Notes: a model not told the origin generated them from the letters alone. A stretch of DNA of 64,000 nt from an uncultured Lachnospiraceae bacterium (GCA_900319245.1 ONNQ01000001.1:1-64000), one strand, 5' to 3'; counted from the first letter of the stretch, positions 46,816-55,779 are shown. Translations and numbers: made by a program.

Positions 46816-46844
46816 TTGAAATTGGATTATTTATCAAATATAGT
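46816..46844 (+). promoter_or_regulatory. Promoter of the 73-aa gene and malic enzyme
   Basis: TTGAAA (46816-46821) and TATAGT (46839-46844) are 17 bases apart, about 70 bases before the small gene. Confidence 0.7.
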
Positions 46845-46914
46845 TTGATTTCATCATGGAAGCGGCCGCAGAGCAGCGTATATATTGATAAAAATAAGAA
46901 AGGGAGGCGAGATG

Positions 46915-47136
46915 ATGGACTCCATGAACAGCAAATTTGTCGACATGCTCGCACAGGCTGACTTCAGTGCAGAGACCGGCTTTAAAGAGGTTCTTAGGAG
47001 GAAGCTCTTTGAGAAGAAGTCCAATGTATTCCAGTTCCAGCGTTTATCGGATGCGGATCTGGATCTGGTATCGGCCGCAGGCGACGCCAGCGTGCTCAGA
47101 CAAATGGAAATGAAAGAAACCGATAACAAAAAGTAA
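46915..47136 (+). CDS. Small protein with a leader-peptide-like motif, unknown function
   Basis: 73 residues from 46915 (AGGGAGG seven bases upstream; an ATG at 46912 is equally in frame). Starts MDSMNSKFVDMLAQADFSAE and has a helical, charged middle. Residues about 44-57 read LSDADLDLVSAAGD, like the LSD/E-E-L-x-x-V-x-G-G end of double-glycine type leaders. What follows is only about 16 polar residues without Cys, so it is not an obvious peptide precursor. No modification, protease or export genes are nearby. Malic enzyme follows by 22 bases, so the two share a transcript. Confidence 0.72.
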   Translation: MDSMNSKFVDMLAQADFSAETGFKEVLRRKLFEKKSNVFQFQRLSDADLDLVSAAGDASVLRQMEMKETDNKK

Positions 47137-47158
47137 ATCACGAAAAGGAGCCTCATTC

Positions 47159-48331
47159 ATGGATTACGGACAGATTTCACTACAGAAACACGCGGAATGG
47201 AAGGGAAAGATCGAAGTCACGGCGAGAGCAGCGGTAGACAGTGCAGAAGCGCTCAGTATCGCTTATACACCCGGCGTGGCTGCTCCTTGTCTGGAGATAC
47301 AGAAATGCCCCGAGAAGAGTTACACGCTCACAAGAAGGTGGAACACGGTGGCGGTTGTGACAGATGGCACAGCGGTTCTGGGACTGGGCGATATCGGCCC
47401 GGAGGCGGGCATGCCCGTCATGGAAGGCAAATGTGTTCTCTTTAAGGCGTTTGGAGACGTCGATGCAATTCCGCTGTGCGTACGGACCCATGATGTAGAT
47501 GAGATCGTTCGGACTGTCAGCCTGCTGGCAGGTTCCTTTGGCGGTATTAACCTGGAAGATATAGCAGCGCCCAGGTGCTTTGAAATCGAGAGAAAGCTCA
47601 AGGCGTGCTGCGACATCCCGATCTTCCACGACGATCAGCACGGCACAGCCGTGATCACGCTGGCCGGACTGATGAACGCGCTCAAGGTCGTCGGAAAGAA
47701 GATCGAGGACGTCAAGATCGTCACATCCGGCGCGGGCGCAGCCGGCATCGCGATCATCCGGCTCCTCATGGCAATGGGCCTTAAGAACGTCATTATGACG
47801 GATCGAAAGGGCGCGATTTATAAAGGACGCGAGGGCCTTAACGAGGTCAAAAAACAGATGGCGGAGATCACCAATTTTGACTGCGAATCCGGCAGCCTGG
47901 CAGAGGTGATCAAAGGCGCAGACGTCTTCATCGGCGTCTCCGCACCCGGCACACTGACGCAGGATATGGTGCGCTCCATGGCCAAGGACCCCATCATTTT
48001 CGCATGCGCCAATCCCACCCCGGAGATTTTCCCCGACGAGGCGAAGGCGGCCGGCGCGGCAGTCGTTTCCACCGGCCGAAGCGACTATCCAAACCAGGTC
48101 AACAATGTCCTCTGCTTCCCCGGCATCTTCCGCGGGGCGCTGGACGTGCGTGCGAGCGATATCAACGATGCGATGAAGATCGCGTCTGCAAAGGCGCTGG
48201 CGGGCCTTGTGTCCGATGAAGAGCTCTGCGCCGACTATATTTTGCCCAAGGCGTTTGATCCCCGTGTCAAGGATGCGGTTGCAAAGGCGGCGGCCCAGGC
48301 GGCCATTGACAGCGGCGTAGCCAGAATCTGA
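47159..48331 (+). CDS. NAD(P)-dependent malic enzyme
   Basis: Oxidative decarboxylation of malate to pyruvate. 390 residues, the short bacterial form. Malate-site Tyr in AYTPGVAAP, Lys in EGKCVLFKAFG, metal-binding acids in NLEDIAAPRCFEIE and FHDDQHGTA, and the nucleotide motif TSGAGAAGIAI. AAAAGGAG precedes the ATG. NAD or NADP preference is not decidable here. A strong terminator follows. Confidence 0.94.
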   Translation: MDYGQISLQKHAEWKGKIEVTARAAVDSAEALSIAYTPGVAAPCLEIQKCPEKSYTLTRRWNTVAVVTDGTAVLGLGDIGPEAGMPVMEGKCVLFKAFGDVDAIPLCVRTHDVDEIVRTVSLLAGSFGGINLEDIAAPRCFEIERKLKACCDIPIFHDDQHGTAVITLAGLMNALKVVGKKIEDVKIVTSGAGAAGIAIIRLLMAMGLKNVIMTDRKGAIYKGREGLNEVKKQMAEITNFDCESGSLAEVIKGADVFIGVSAPGTLTQDMVRSMAKDPIIFACANPTPEIFPDEAKAAGAAVVSTGRSDYPNQVNNVLCFPGIFRGALDVRASDINDAMKIASAKALAGLVSDEELCADYILPKAFDPRVKDAVAKAAAQAAIDSGVARI

Positions 48332-48405
48332 CGCTTATGGAAAGGGCGTGGATGCGTGAGAAACCCATCCATCAGCCAATAAAAGGACCAACATAAAGCA
48401 AAAAG

Positions 48406-48448
48406 AAACCTGTCCGGGAACGCGAGAAACGACCGGACAGGTTTTTTT
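48406..48448. terminator. Bidirectional terminator
   Basis: AAACCTGTCCGG (48406-48417) pairs with CCGGACAGGTTT (48433-48444), followed by T7 on the + strand. It sits between convergent malic enzyme and galK. Confidence 0.87.
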
Positions 48449-48499
48449 CAGAAATCAAAGAGGATGGATGCACGTGCGATCATCCTTGTAGAGAGGCGA

Positions 48500-49789
48500 T
48501 CAGACGACTGCGCCGCCGACAGGGCGGATGGAGAGAACGTGGCAGCAGCCGGGTGCGATCGCGTTCTCGATGTTGGTCTTAAAGTAATCGAGCATATCCA
48601 GCGGGACAAAGGCCTGTACGGTGCCGGCAAAACCGCCGCCGTGTACACGGAATGCGCCGCGGCCGTCCAGAAGAACGTCGCACAGGGAGAGGGCTACGCC
48701 GACTGCCTGGTTGTCTACCGCACCTTCTACAGAGATGTTCTGCAGATACATGTAGGAGGATTCGCCGGACGCCTTCACGATCTGGAGGAATTTGTCAAAC
48801 TTGCCTTCCTTGAGGGCAGCCGCCTCATTCTGCGCGCGCTCGTTGTCCAGGACGAAGTGCATGGAACGCAGGAAAGCGCGGTCGCCGCAGACCTTGCGGA
48901 TCGCTGCGGTGCGCTCGATCAGCTGCTCCTTGGTGATACCGCGAAGGTGGGTCTGTCCGAAAGTGGCTGCAACGGCCTTCATCTCTCTCGGAATGCCCGC
49001 ATATGCGTCGGTCAGGTCGGCATGGCTGCTCTTGGAATCGATGATGCAGAGCGCATAGCCTTCCTTGTCGAGGTCCAGATTGATCTTCTCCACGACCGGG
49101 TTTTCCGGATCGCCAAAATCGATGGCGACGACGCCGCCAACGGACGAAGCGGACTGGTCCATCAGACCGCTGGGTTTGCCAAAATACTGATTCTCTGTGA
49201 TCTGTCCCATCTTGGCGATCTCGACGGCGTCAAAGGCGCCTTCACAGTACATGTCGTTGAGGATCACGCCGAGCAGGGTCTCAAATGCGGCGGAAGAGGA
49301 AAGACCGGAGCCGCCCAACACGTTGCTGGTGCAGTATACGTCAAAGCCCTTTACGGGGTAGCCCTTCTTGATCGCAAGGGCCGCCATGCCGCGGATCAGA
49401 GCCAGTGTGGACTCCTTCTCGGACTCGACGGGCTCGAGAACAGAGAGATCAGCCCCGATCATGCCATAGCCTTCGGAATAAAAGCGGATCTTGTCCGTTC
49501 CGTTGGGCGCTGCAGCGGCGATTGCGTCGAGGTTTACGCTTGCCGCAAGGACGCAGCCATACTGGTGATCCGTGTGATTGCCGCCGATCTCGGTGCGGCC
49601 GGGCGCGGAGTAAAGACCGATCTGCGCATTGGCATTCTCGGGGAATGTATCTGTAAAGCCTTTGATGACTCTCACAAACCGATCGGCATACTCCTGTGCC
49701 TTGTCTGCGTGGCAGCCGTAGATCTCGGTCATGCGGCCGTTCAGTTCACCGTTCTTAAGTTCATTGATAAATGTATTTGCGCTTTTCAT
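48500..49789 (-). CDS. galK: Galactokinase
   Basis: Phosphorylates galactose at C1, entry to the Leloir pathway. 429 residues, GHMP kinase family: signature APGRTEIGGNHTDHQ near residue 63, ATP motif GGSGLSSSAAFE, and the C-terminal HGGGFAGTVQAF. AGGAGG precedes the ATG. Stands alone; galT and galE are not in the window. The promoter region has a GalR/LacI-like palindrome. Confidence 0.95.
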   Translation of the reverse strand: MKSANTFINELKNGELNGRMTEIYGCHADKAQEYADRFVRVIKGFTDTFPENANAQIGLYSAPGRTEIGGNHTDHQYGCVLAASVNLDAIAAAAPNGTDKIRFYSEGYGMIGADLSVLEPVESEKESTLALIRGMAALAIKKGYPVKGFDVYCTSNVLGGSGLSSSAAFETLLGVILNDMYCEGAFDAVEIAKMGQITENQYFGKPSGLMDQSASSVGGVVAIDFGDPENPVVEKINLDLDKEGYALCIIDSKSSHADLTDAYAGIPREMKAVAATFGQTHLRGITKEQLIERTAAIRKVCGDRAFLRSMHFVLDNERAQNEAAALKEGKFDKFLQIVKASGESSYMYLQNISVEGAVDNQAVGVALSLCDVLLDGRGAFRVHGGGFAGTVQAFVPLDMLDYFKTNIENAIAPGCCHVLSIRPVGGAVV

Positions 49790-49824
49790 ATTGTTGTACC
49801 AGCCTCCTGTAATTGGGCAATGAA

Positions 49825-49844
49825 ATGGTTAAACCATAATGGTT
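49825..49844. promoter_or_regulatory. Overlapping palindromes upstream of galK
   Basis: ATGGTTAAACCAT (49825-49837) and AACCATAATGGTT (49832-49844) overlap, about 40 bases before galK. They suit a LacI/GalR-type repressor. The 312-base gap 49790-50101 holds nothing else firm: a TATAAT at 50054-50059 lacks a good -35 for the acyltransferase, and no small gene is visible. Confidence 0.5.
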
Positions 49845-50101
49845 GGTGCCTGTAATTTATAGTATAACTGTTTCTTTGTCTTCTTAAAACTGCTAAATGT
49901 AGTCAAGCAGATTTTAGATCGTAGAATTCATATTTTGCCTGCATTCCGGCGTCCGGTCGGGTTGCGCATGTTAATTGACAAAAGCAACGAAATATAACAC
50001 ATCGCATATGAAAATGTCATGTTTGCTTGGTGGATGCAGACCTGCCCCGCAATTATAATACCCTTATAAATGTTATGAATAATTGCAAAGGTAGGAAACG
50101 T

Positions 50102-51199
50102 ATGCGAAAATATTACTTGGATAATGTCAGATGGGTTACAGTGGTGATCGTAGTGATCTATCATGTTCTCTACATGTACAATGCGGAAGGCGTACTGGGC
50201 GGGTTCGGCAAGATCACGGACCTTAGCGTCCAGTATTATGACATCCTTCAATACCTGGTCTATCCGTGGTTCATGCCTGTTCTGTTCATTGCGGCAGGCA
50301 TGAGCTCCCGCTATTATCTGGATGGTCATACAGACAGGGAATTCATAAGGAGCAGGACAAGGAAGCTCCTTGTGCCGTCGACGATCGGCTTGTTTGCGTT
50401 TCAGTTCGTGCAGGGTTATGTGAGTTTGTCGCTCAGTAATGCGTTTTCAGAGCTTGCGGCAGCCGGTGTTCCGAAGCCGGTCATCTTTCTGATCATGATC
50501 GCTTCGGGAAGCGGCGTTCTGTGGTTTGTCCACCTTCTGTGGTTCTACAGCATGATACTTGTCTTTCTCAGGAAGATCGAAAAGGGCCGCTTGTTGGAAC
50601 TCGGCACACGGACTCCTGTCTGGATGCTCGTATTATTCTGCTTTCCGGTCTGGGGAGCAGGTCAGGTTTTCAATACCCCGATCGTGTCAGTATACAGAGT
50701 CGCTTTCTATTATGTCTTCTTTCTCATCGGATATTATGTTTTGTCCAATGACGAAGTGATGGAAAGACTCAAACAGCACGCCGGGATCTGGATCGCAACA
50801 GGCATTGCGCTGTGCATAGCTTTTTCTGTGCGTTATTTTATTCTGGGCGGCGGGATGAATTATGCAGACGTACCGGTGAACAGAAGCGCGCTATATGCCG
50901 CGGACGCGTACTTCGGAGCTCTTGCCATGCTGGTTGGTATGGCAAGGTTCGGAGACTTCCGGACAGCGTTTACTTCGTGGATGAGCAGCAGGAGCTTTGG
51001 CTTGTACATGTTCCATTATCTCGGGATCTCATCTGCCGCGCTCCTGATCGCAAGACAGGGAATCCTTCCGGCTCCTGCGGTCTACGTTGTGAGTCTTGCT
51101 GCGGGATTCATATTCGGATACGGACTGTATGCGGTCATTTCGAGGATCCCGTTCTACAGGTGGGCGGTGCTCGGAATTAAGGAGGAGAAGAATGTTTAA
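50102..51199 (+). CDS. Membrane acyltransferase, acyltransferase-3 family
   Basis: 365 residues, about ten membrane segments. Starts MRKYYLDNVRWVTVVIVVIYHVLYMYN; the His in the first segment matches the essential His of the family (OafB, NolL and relatives). Such proteins O-acetylate or otherwise acylate surface sugars or antibiotics. AGGAAA precedes the ATG at 50102. The XRE-AbrB regulator overlaps its last eight bases, so they form an operon and the regulator may control it. Confidence 0.87.
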   Translation: MRKYYLDNVRWVTVVIVVIYHVLYMYNAEGVLGGFGKITDLSVQYYDILQYLVYPWFMPVLFIAAGMSSRYYLDGHTDREFIRSRTRKLLVPSTIGLFAFQFVQGYVSLSLSNAFSELAAAGVPKPVIFLIMIASGSGVLWFVHLLWFYSMILVFLRKIEKGRLLELGTRTPVWMLVLFCFPVWGAGQVFNTPIVSVYRVAFYYVFFLIGYYVLSNDEVMERLKQHAGIWIATGIALCIAFSVRYFILGGGMNYADVPVNRSALYAADAYFGALAMLVGMARFGDFRTAFTSWMSSRSFGLYMFHYLGISSAALLIARQGILPAPAVYVVSLAAGFIFGYGLYAVISRIPFYRWAVLGIKEEKNV

Positions 51200-51614
51200 G
51201 GACAATCTGGTCCAGCTTCGAAAGATGAAGAAAATGACACAGGAAGGGATCGCTGAAAAGCTCGGCGTAACAAGGCAGGCCGTCGCCAAGTGGGAAGCGG
51301 GAGAGACAGTGCCCGATCTGGACAAGTGCAGGCTCCTCGCGGAGCTGTTCGGGGTCTCTCTGGATGATCTGGCCAATTATGAACCGGAAGAAAATCTGGG
51401 ACTGAGTCTTCCGCCCAAGGGCAAGCACCTGTTCGGGGTCGTGACGGTCGGAGAGAAAGGCCAGATCGTCATTCCGGCCAAAGCGAGAAAAGTGTTTGAT
51501 ATTTCTGCCGGCGACCGGCTGCTGATCCTTGGAGACGAAGAGCAGGGCCTGGCAATCCTTAAATCAGAGAGATTCCTGGAGCTCGCGGAGGCGGCTAAGG
51601 AACTGATGAGGTGA
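51192..51614 (+). CDS. XRE helix-turn-helix regulator fused to an AbrB-like domain
   Basis: 140 residues. Residues 5-60 are an XRE domain (LRKMKKMTQEGIAEKLGVTRQAVAKWE). Residues about 84-128 form an AbrB/SpoVT swapped-hairpin domain (TVGEKGQIVIPAKARKVFDISAGDRLLIL). Two DNA-binding folds in one short chain would let it bind as a multivalent dimer or tetramer. GGAGGAG precedes the ATG, which overlaps the acyltransferase. Probably autoregulatory; DNA sites unknown. Confidence 0.9.
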   Translation: MFKDNLVQLRKMKKMTQEGIAEKLGVTRQAVAKWEAGETVPDLDKCRLLAELFGVSLDDLANYEPEENLGLSLPPKGKHLFGVVTVGEKGQIVIPAKARKVFDISAGDRLLILGDEEQGLAILKSERFLELAEAAKELMR

Positions 51615-51672
51615 CTCTCTGCTTCTGCAGGTCGGAGGATTGCCGATGCCAGAAGGCGTGGACCAAATGTCC

Positions 51673-52551
51673 CTATCGTTCCCTGGCGCGGTATTCTCTT
51701 GGGGACATGCCGTATTTGCGGCGAAAGCGCCGGATGAAGTATGAAAAGTTATCAAATCCGCACATGGAGGCGATGGCGCCGATGGAATCCGGCTGCTCAC
51801 GCAGGAGATAGGAGGCGTAGCGCAGGCGGTAATCCGTCAGATATTCGACGAAAGTGACGCCGGTCTCCCTCCGGAAGACCCGCATGAAGTGCGCGTCGCT
51901 GTAGTCGATGAGACTGGCCGCATCCCGCACGGTGATCGGATCGGAAAAATGGGTCTGCACAAAGAGAAGGACCTGTTTGATCGCGTCTTCATATTGGGAG
52001 TGCCGTTCTGTTTTTCCCGGACTGCGATGGGCGTAGATGGCGTAGAAGAAGCGGAACAGGCTGCTTCGGACCAGAAGAGAATAGCCGTCGCTTCTCTCGC
52101 TGCAGGCATTGTCGGCCGCGTCCAGCGCGCCTGAGACTTCGTCGTGAAAGGGCGTTCCTTTGTGAATGGGCCTGTCAAAGCGGAGATTACCCTTCCGCAG
52201 TGGGCCCAGGATATTGCGCCTCGCCCAGTCGTTCTCCACTTGATTGTCCATGAGGGAGAGCGAGAAGATGATGTTCTCGTATTCCATCCTGACGCCTGGA
52301 TCGCCGTCAATGGCGTGTAGTTCGCCCGGAAGGATGGGCATGATCGTGCCCGCCTCCACCGGATATTTGTGTGAGCCGACGGTTACGGAGCCGCTGCCTT
52401 TCTTGACGTATATGATCTCCATCTGCTCATGCCAGTGAAGATCGACGCGGGTGAAATCCTGCGGGATCGTACACAGATAGGTGTTGTAGGCAAAGCCGGG
52501 CTGTTCGTGCAGAAGCGTTTCTTTATACTGGGAGTATTCTTCGAGATTCAT
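51673..52551 (-). CDS. AraC-family transcriptional regulator with cupin domain
   Basis: 292 residues. The N-terminal cupin (about 30-105, LHWHEQMEIIYVKKGSGSVTVG..GELHAI) probably binds a sugar or other small ligand. The C-terminal AraC domain (about 190-290) has two helix-turn-helices, SDAHFMRVFRRETG and FDNFSYFIRRFRRKYGMSPREYR. AAAGG precedes the ATG. It is divergent from glgP, separated by 150 bases, and could regulate it; that is inference from position. Confidence 0.92.
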   Translation of the reverse strand: MNLEEYSQYKETLLHEQPGFAYNTYLCTIPQDFTRVDLHWHEQMEIIYVKKGSGSVTVGSHKYPVEAGTIMPILPGELHAIDGDPGVRMEYENIIFSLSLMDNQVENDWARRNILGPLRKGNLRFDRPIHKGTPFHDEVSGALDAADNACSERSDGYSLLVRSSLFRFFYAIYAHRSPGKTERHSQYEDAIKQVLLFVQTHFSDPITVRDAASLIDYSDAHFMRVFRRETGVTFVEYLTDYRLRYASYLLREQPDSIGAIASMCGFDNFSYFIRRFRRKYGMSPREYRARER

Positions 52552-52701
52552 AGAGTGAAACCTTTCCGGAATTAGTTAACAGCATGATTGTACTATTTTT
52601 TGCAACGATATTGCAAGAAAATGCCGATATATAGTCATTATAATACTTTGTTATAAGATGAAATTATCATAATCAGTCGGGGAGACCCACAGGAGGATTA
52701 T

Positions 52702-54957
52702 ATGGAAGTAAGAAAACTGAGAGACTATACCGGCAAAGACCTTGCTGAATGCACCATTCTGGAACTCTACAACGCGGCGCTGGCACTGACGCAGGACGCA
52801 TGTAAGGACACGGGATATAACAGCGGAAAGAAGAAAGTCTACTATATTTCCGCGGAGTTCCTGATCGGAAAACTTCTTAGCAACAACCTGATCAACCTCG
52901 GGATTTACGATGATGTGAAGGCGGAACTGGCAGAGGCCGGCAAAGACATCACAGAACTGGAGGAGTTCGAATACGAGCCTTCCCTTGGAAACGGCGGCCT
53001 TGGAAGACTGGCAGCCTGCTTTATTGACAGCCTTGCAACACTCGGCCTTCCCGCGGACGGTGTAGGTCTCGCTTATCACTGCGGTCTGTTCAAGCAGTCT
53101 TTTGAAGACAGAAAGCAGCATGCGCGCCCCGATTACTGGCGCAAATGGGGCATGGCCAACTGGATGAGAAGAACCGACAAGCACTATAAAGTGCAGTGCG
53201 GCGATCTGGAACTGGTCTCCACAATGTATGAGATCGATGTCACGGGTTACGGCAGCAAGTGCGGCCGCCTCCGCCTGTTTGACCTCGATACAGTCAATGA
53301 AAGACTGATCGGTTCCGGGATCGACTTCGACAAGAAGGAGATCGAGAAGAACCTGACTCTTTTCCTGTATCCGGATGACAGTGACGACGCAGGAAGACTG
53401 CTCCGCGTATATCAGGAATACTTCATGGTGAGCAACGCCGCCCAGCTGATCCTGGACGAGTGCATCGAGAAGGGCAGCAACCTGCACGATCTCGCGGACT
53501 ATGCGGCCATCCAGATCAATGACACGCATCCGTCTCTGGTCATCCCGGAGCTGGTGCGCCTTCTGACCGAGAAGGGCATTGAGGAGACTGAGGCCTATCA
53601 GATCGTGACCGATGTCTGCGCTTATACCAACCACACTATTTTGGCGGAAGCACTTGAGACATGGCCCAGACAATATATCAAGGCCGTCGTTCCCCACCTG
53701 ATTCCCATTCTCAAGAGAATGAATGAGGCCGTCAAGGCCAAATACAAGGATCCGTCCGTGCAGATCATCGACGAAAACAGCAACATCCATATGGCGCACC
53801 TGGACATCCATTACAGCCACTCTGTCAACGGCGTCGCGAGACTTCACACAGAGATCCTCAAGAACACGGAGCTCAACAACTTCTACAAGCTCTATCCCGA
53901 GAAATTCAACAACAAGACCAACGGGATCACATTCCGCAGATGGGTCGTGGAGTGCAATCCGGAGCTGACCGAGCTGATCAGCGAGAAGATCGGAGAAGAG
54001 TGGAAGACGGATGCGGACCAGCTGGAGAAGCTTCTTCCCTATACGGAAGATCCGGAATTCCTGCAGTGCATCCTGAACAGGAAGAAGACAGAGAAGCAGA
54101 AATTTGCCGCATGGCTGGAAAAATACCAGGGAGACAAGGTGGATCCCAGATCTGTCTATGACGTGCAGATCAAGCGCCTGCACGAGTACAAGAGGCAGCA
54201 GCTGAACCTTCTGTGGGCCATCGACTGCTACCTGCATATCAAGGACGGCTTCAGGCCGCGCAGACCGGTCACTGTATTTTTTGGCGCGAAGGCGGCGCCC
54301 GCTTATGTGATCGCGAAGGACATCATCCATGCCATCCTCGCTTTCAGCCAGATCGTCAACAACGATCCGGAAGTAAGCCCTTATCTGAAAGTGATCATGC
54401 TTCGCAACTACAACGTGTCCATGGCGGAGAAACTGATTCCCGCATCGGACATTTCCGAGCAGATTTCGCTGGCTTCCAAGGAAGCCAGCGGGACCGGCAA
54501 TATGAAGTTCATGCTCAACGGCGCCGTGACGCTGGGAACCATGGACGGAGCCAACGTGGAGATCGCCGAGCTGGTAGGAGAGGACAATATCTTCACATTC
54601 GGACAGTCTTCTGAGGAAGTCATCGAGCACTACAAGAAGGCGGACTATGTAGCCAAGGACTGGTACAAGAAGGACAAGAGACTGCAGAGCGCCGTCGATT
54701 TCCTCATCAGCGAAGAGATGGTGGAAGCGGGCGACAAGAAGCTTCTTACGCAGCTCTACAACGAGCTTCTGAACAAAGACTGGTTCATGACCTTCCCGGA
54801 TTTCGAGAGCTACTGTAAGGCCAAGGACAAGGCACTGGAGGCCTATGAGGACAGAAAGAGCTGGGCGAAGAAGATGGTTGTCAACATCGCCAAGGCCGGC
54901 TACTTCTCCTCTGACAGAACGATTGCGCAGTACAATAAAGACATCTGGCATCTGTAA
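52702..54957 (+). CDS. glgP: Glycogen/starch/alpha-glucan phosphorylase
   Basis: Releases glucose-1-phosphate from alpha-1,4-glucans. 751 residues; PLP-Lys602 in EASGTGNMKFMLNGA; glucan and phosphate site GNGGLGRLAACFIDS; RRWVVECNPEL and VKRLHEYKRQ-like segments conserved. AGGAGG five bases before the ATG. A TATAAT at 52639-52644 is the likely -10, without a good -35. No glgA, glgB, glgC or glgD is adjacent, so it is uncoupled from the glycogen synthesis operon. Confidence 0.96.
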   Translation: MEVRKLRDYTGKDLAECTILELYNAALALTQDACKDTGYNSGKKKVYYISAEFLIGKLLSNNLINLGIYDDVKAELAEAGKDITELEEFEYEPSLGNGGLGRLAACFIDSLATLGLPADGVGLAYHCGLFKQSFEDRKQHARPDYWRKWGMANWMRRTDKHYKVQCGDLELVSTMYEIDVTGYGSKCGRLRLFDLDTVNERLIGSGIDFDKKEIEKNLTLFLYPDDSDDAGRLLRVYQEYFMVSNAAQLILDECIEKGSNLHDLADYAAIQINDTHPSLVIPELVRLLTEKGIEETEAYQIVTDVCAYTNHTILAEALETWPRQYIKAVVPHLIPILKRMNEAVKAKYKDPSVQIIDENSNIHMAHLDIHYSHSVNGVARLHTEILKNTELNNFYKLYPEKFNNKTNGITFRRWVVECNPELTELISEKIGEEWKTDADQLEKLLPYTEDPEFLQCILNRKKTEKQKFAAWLEKYQGDKVDPRSVYDVQIKRLHEYKRQQLNLLWAIDCYLHIKDGFRPRRPVTVFFGAKAAPAYVIAKDIIHAILAFSQIVNNDPEVSPYLKVIMLRNYNVSMAEKLIPASDISEQISLASKEASGTGNMKFMLNGAVTLGTMDGANVEIAELVGEDNIFTFGQSSEEVIEHYKKADYVAKDWYKKDKRLQSAVDFLISEEMVEAGDKKLLTQLYNELLNKDWFMTFPDFESYCKAKDKALEAYEDRKSWAKKMVVNIAKAGYFSSDRTIAQYNKDIWHL

Positions 54958-54994
54958 TCCGATGCGCAGGTCCAAACAGGAACTGAAAAGCAAA

Positions 54995-55029
54995 AGCAGT
55001 CCGGCGTGAAATGCCGGGCTGCTTTTTTT
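54995..55029 (+). terminator. Terminator after glgP
   Basis: AGCAGTCCGGC (54995-55005) pairs with GCCGGGCTGCT (55013-55023, one G:T), followed by a T7 tract. Confidence 0.87.
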
Positions 55030-55064
55030 CTTCAATATTCAAAACGCTGCTTCAATATTCAAAA
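55030..55064. repeat. Short direct repeat, two copies
   Basis: CTTCAATATTCAAAA occurs at 55030-55044 and again at 55050-55064, a 20-base period just after the glgP terminator. It may be a small regulatory site or slippage product. Confidence 0.7.
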
Positions 55065-55092
55065 TTCGAAGTGGACAGCCGGGAAACGCGGC

Positions 55093-55779
55093 TTAGCGGA
55101 CGATCGCGTTGATCACCCCGTCGAAGGACTCGACTTTGCGTACGAATTCGGCGTGGTCGATTTCTGCGTTGGGCTGAAGGGTAACAAATGCCGAGTATAC
55201 TTTGACGCCGGATTCATCCGTCTCTCCCTCAATCTGCAGCGCTTTGATGGCAATGTTGCGGTCCTTGCAATAGCGCAGGATGTGGTCGAGGGTCTCTTTG
55301 TGCTGATAATTGATAATGCAGCGGAAAGCCTTAACCCGCCTGATTTTGATCTTGCCGAGGACGATCTCCGAGAAGAGAATGCAGACCGTACCGAGAATTG
55401 CGCCTTCATAGAAGCCGGCTCCGATGGCTAAGCCAATGATACCGGTTGCCCAGAGGCCGGCCGCTGTGGTAAGGCCCTTGACCGTCCTGTGACCGGTGAC
55501 AATGATGGTGCCGGCGCCGATAAAGCCCAGTCCGGTGATGACCTGGGCGGGAAGTCTGGACATGTCCGTCGGAAGGTTCATCACCAGGTAAATATAGTGG
55601 CCGGTGAGCGAAGCGGTCGTCGCGCCGATGATGATCAGGATGTGGGTGCGGAAACCGGCAGGCCTGTTCTTGGCGGAGCGCTCGATGCCGATCAGGCCTC
55701 CGCAGAGGATCGCCAGGATCATGCGGAAAAGAATAGTAACTGTATTGATGTCACGAAGACCGTTAAATGCTGAGATCAC
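55093..55779 (-). CDS. MgtC/SapB-family membrane protein
   Basis: 228 residues, GTG start with AGGAGG upstream. The N-terminal half has about four membrane segments with the family motifs LCGGLIGIERSAKNRPAGFRTH and VITGLGFIGAGTI. The C-terminal half is an ACT-like soluble domain. MgtC proteins inhibit F-type ATP synthase or affect magnesium and acid stress in pathogens; the role in commensal Firmicutes is not established. A paralogue lies immediately upstream. No M-box magnesium riboswitch is visible. Confidence 0.9.
   Translation of the reverse strand: MISAFNGLRDINTVTILFRMILAILCGGLIGIERSAKNRPAGFRTHILIIIGATTASLTGHYIYLVMNLPTDMSRLPAQVITGLGFIGAGTIIVTGHRTVKGLTTAAGLWATGIIGLAIGAGFYEGAILGTVCILFSEIVLGKIKIRRVKAFRCIINYQHKETLDHILRYCKDRNIAIKALQIEGETDESGVKVYSAFVTLQPNAEIDHAEFVRKVESFDGVINAIVR

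Noticed and set aside
48464-49855. Long + strand reading frame opposite galK
   Set aside because: It is the antisense shadow of galactokinase, which has catalytic motifs, a ribosome site and normal length; the + frame has no recognisable fold or ribosome site.
51611-51811. Small + strand frame with a cysteine-rich start (CFCRSEDCRCQ)
   Set aside because: No ribosome site fits, and most of it is antisense to the AraC gene; the cysteine pattern is probably chance.
52651-55035. Long - strand reading frame opposite glgP
   Set aside because: Antisense of glycogen phosphorylase; GC-rich third positions keep the reverse frame open.
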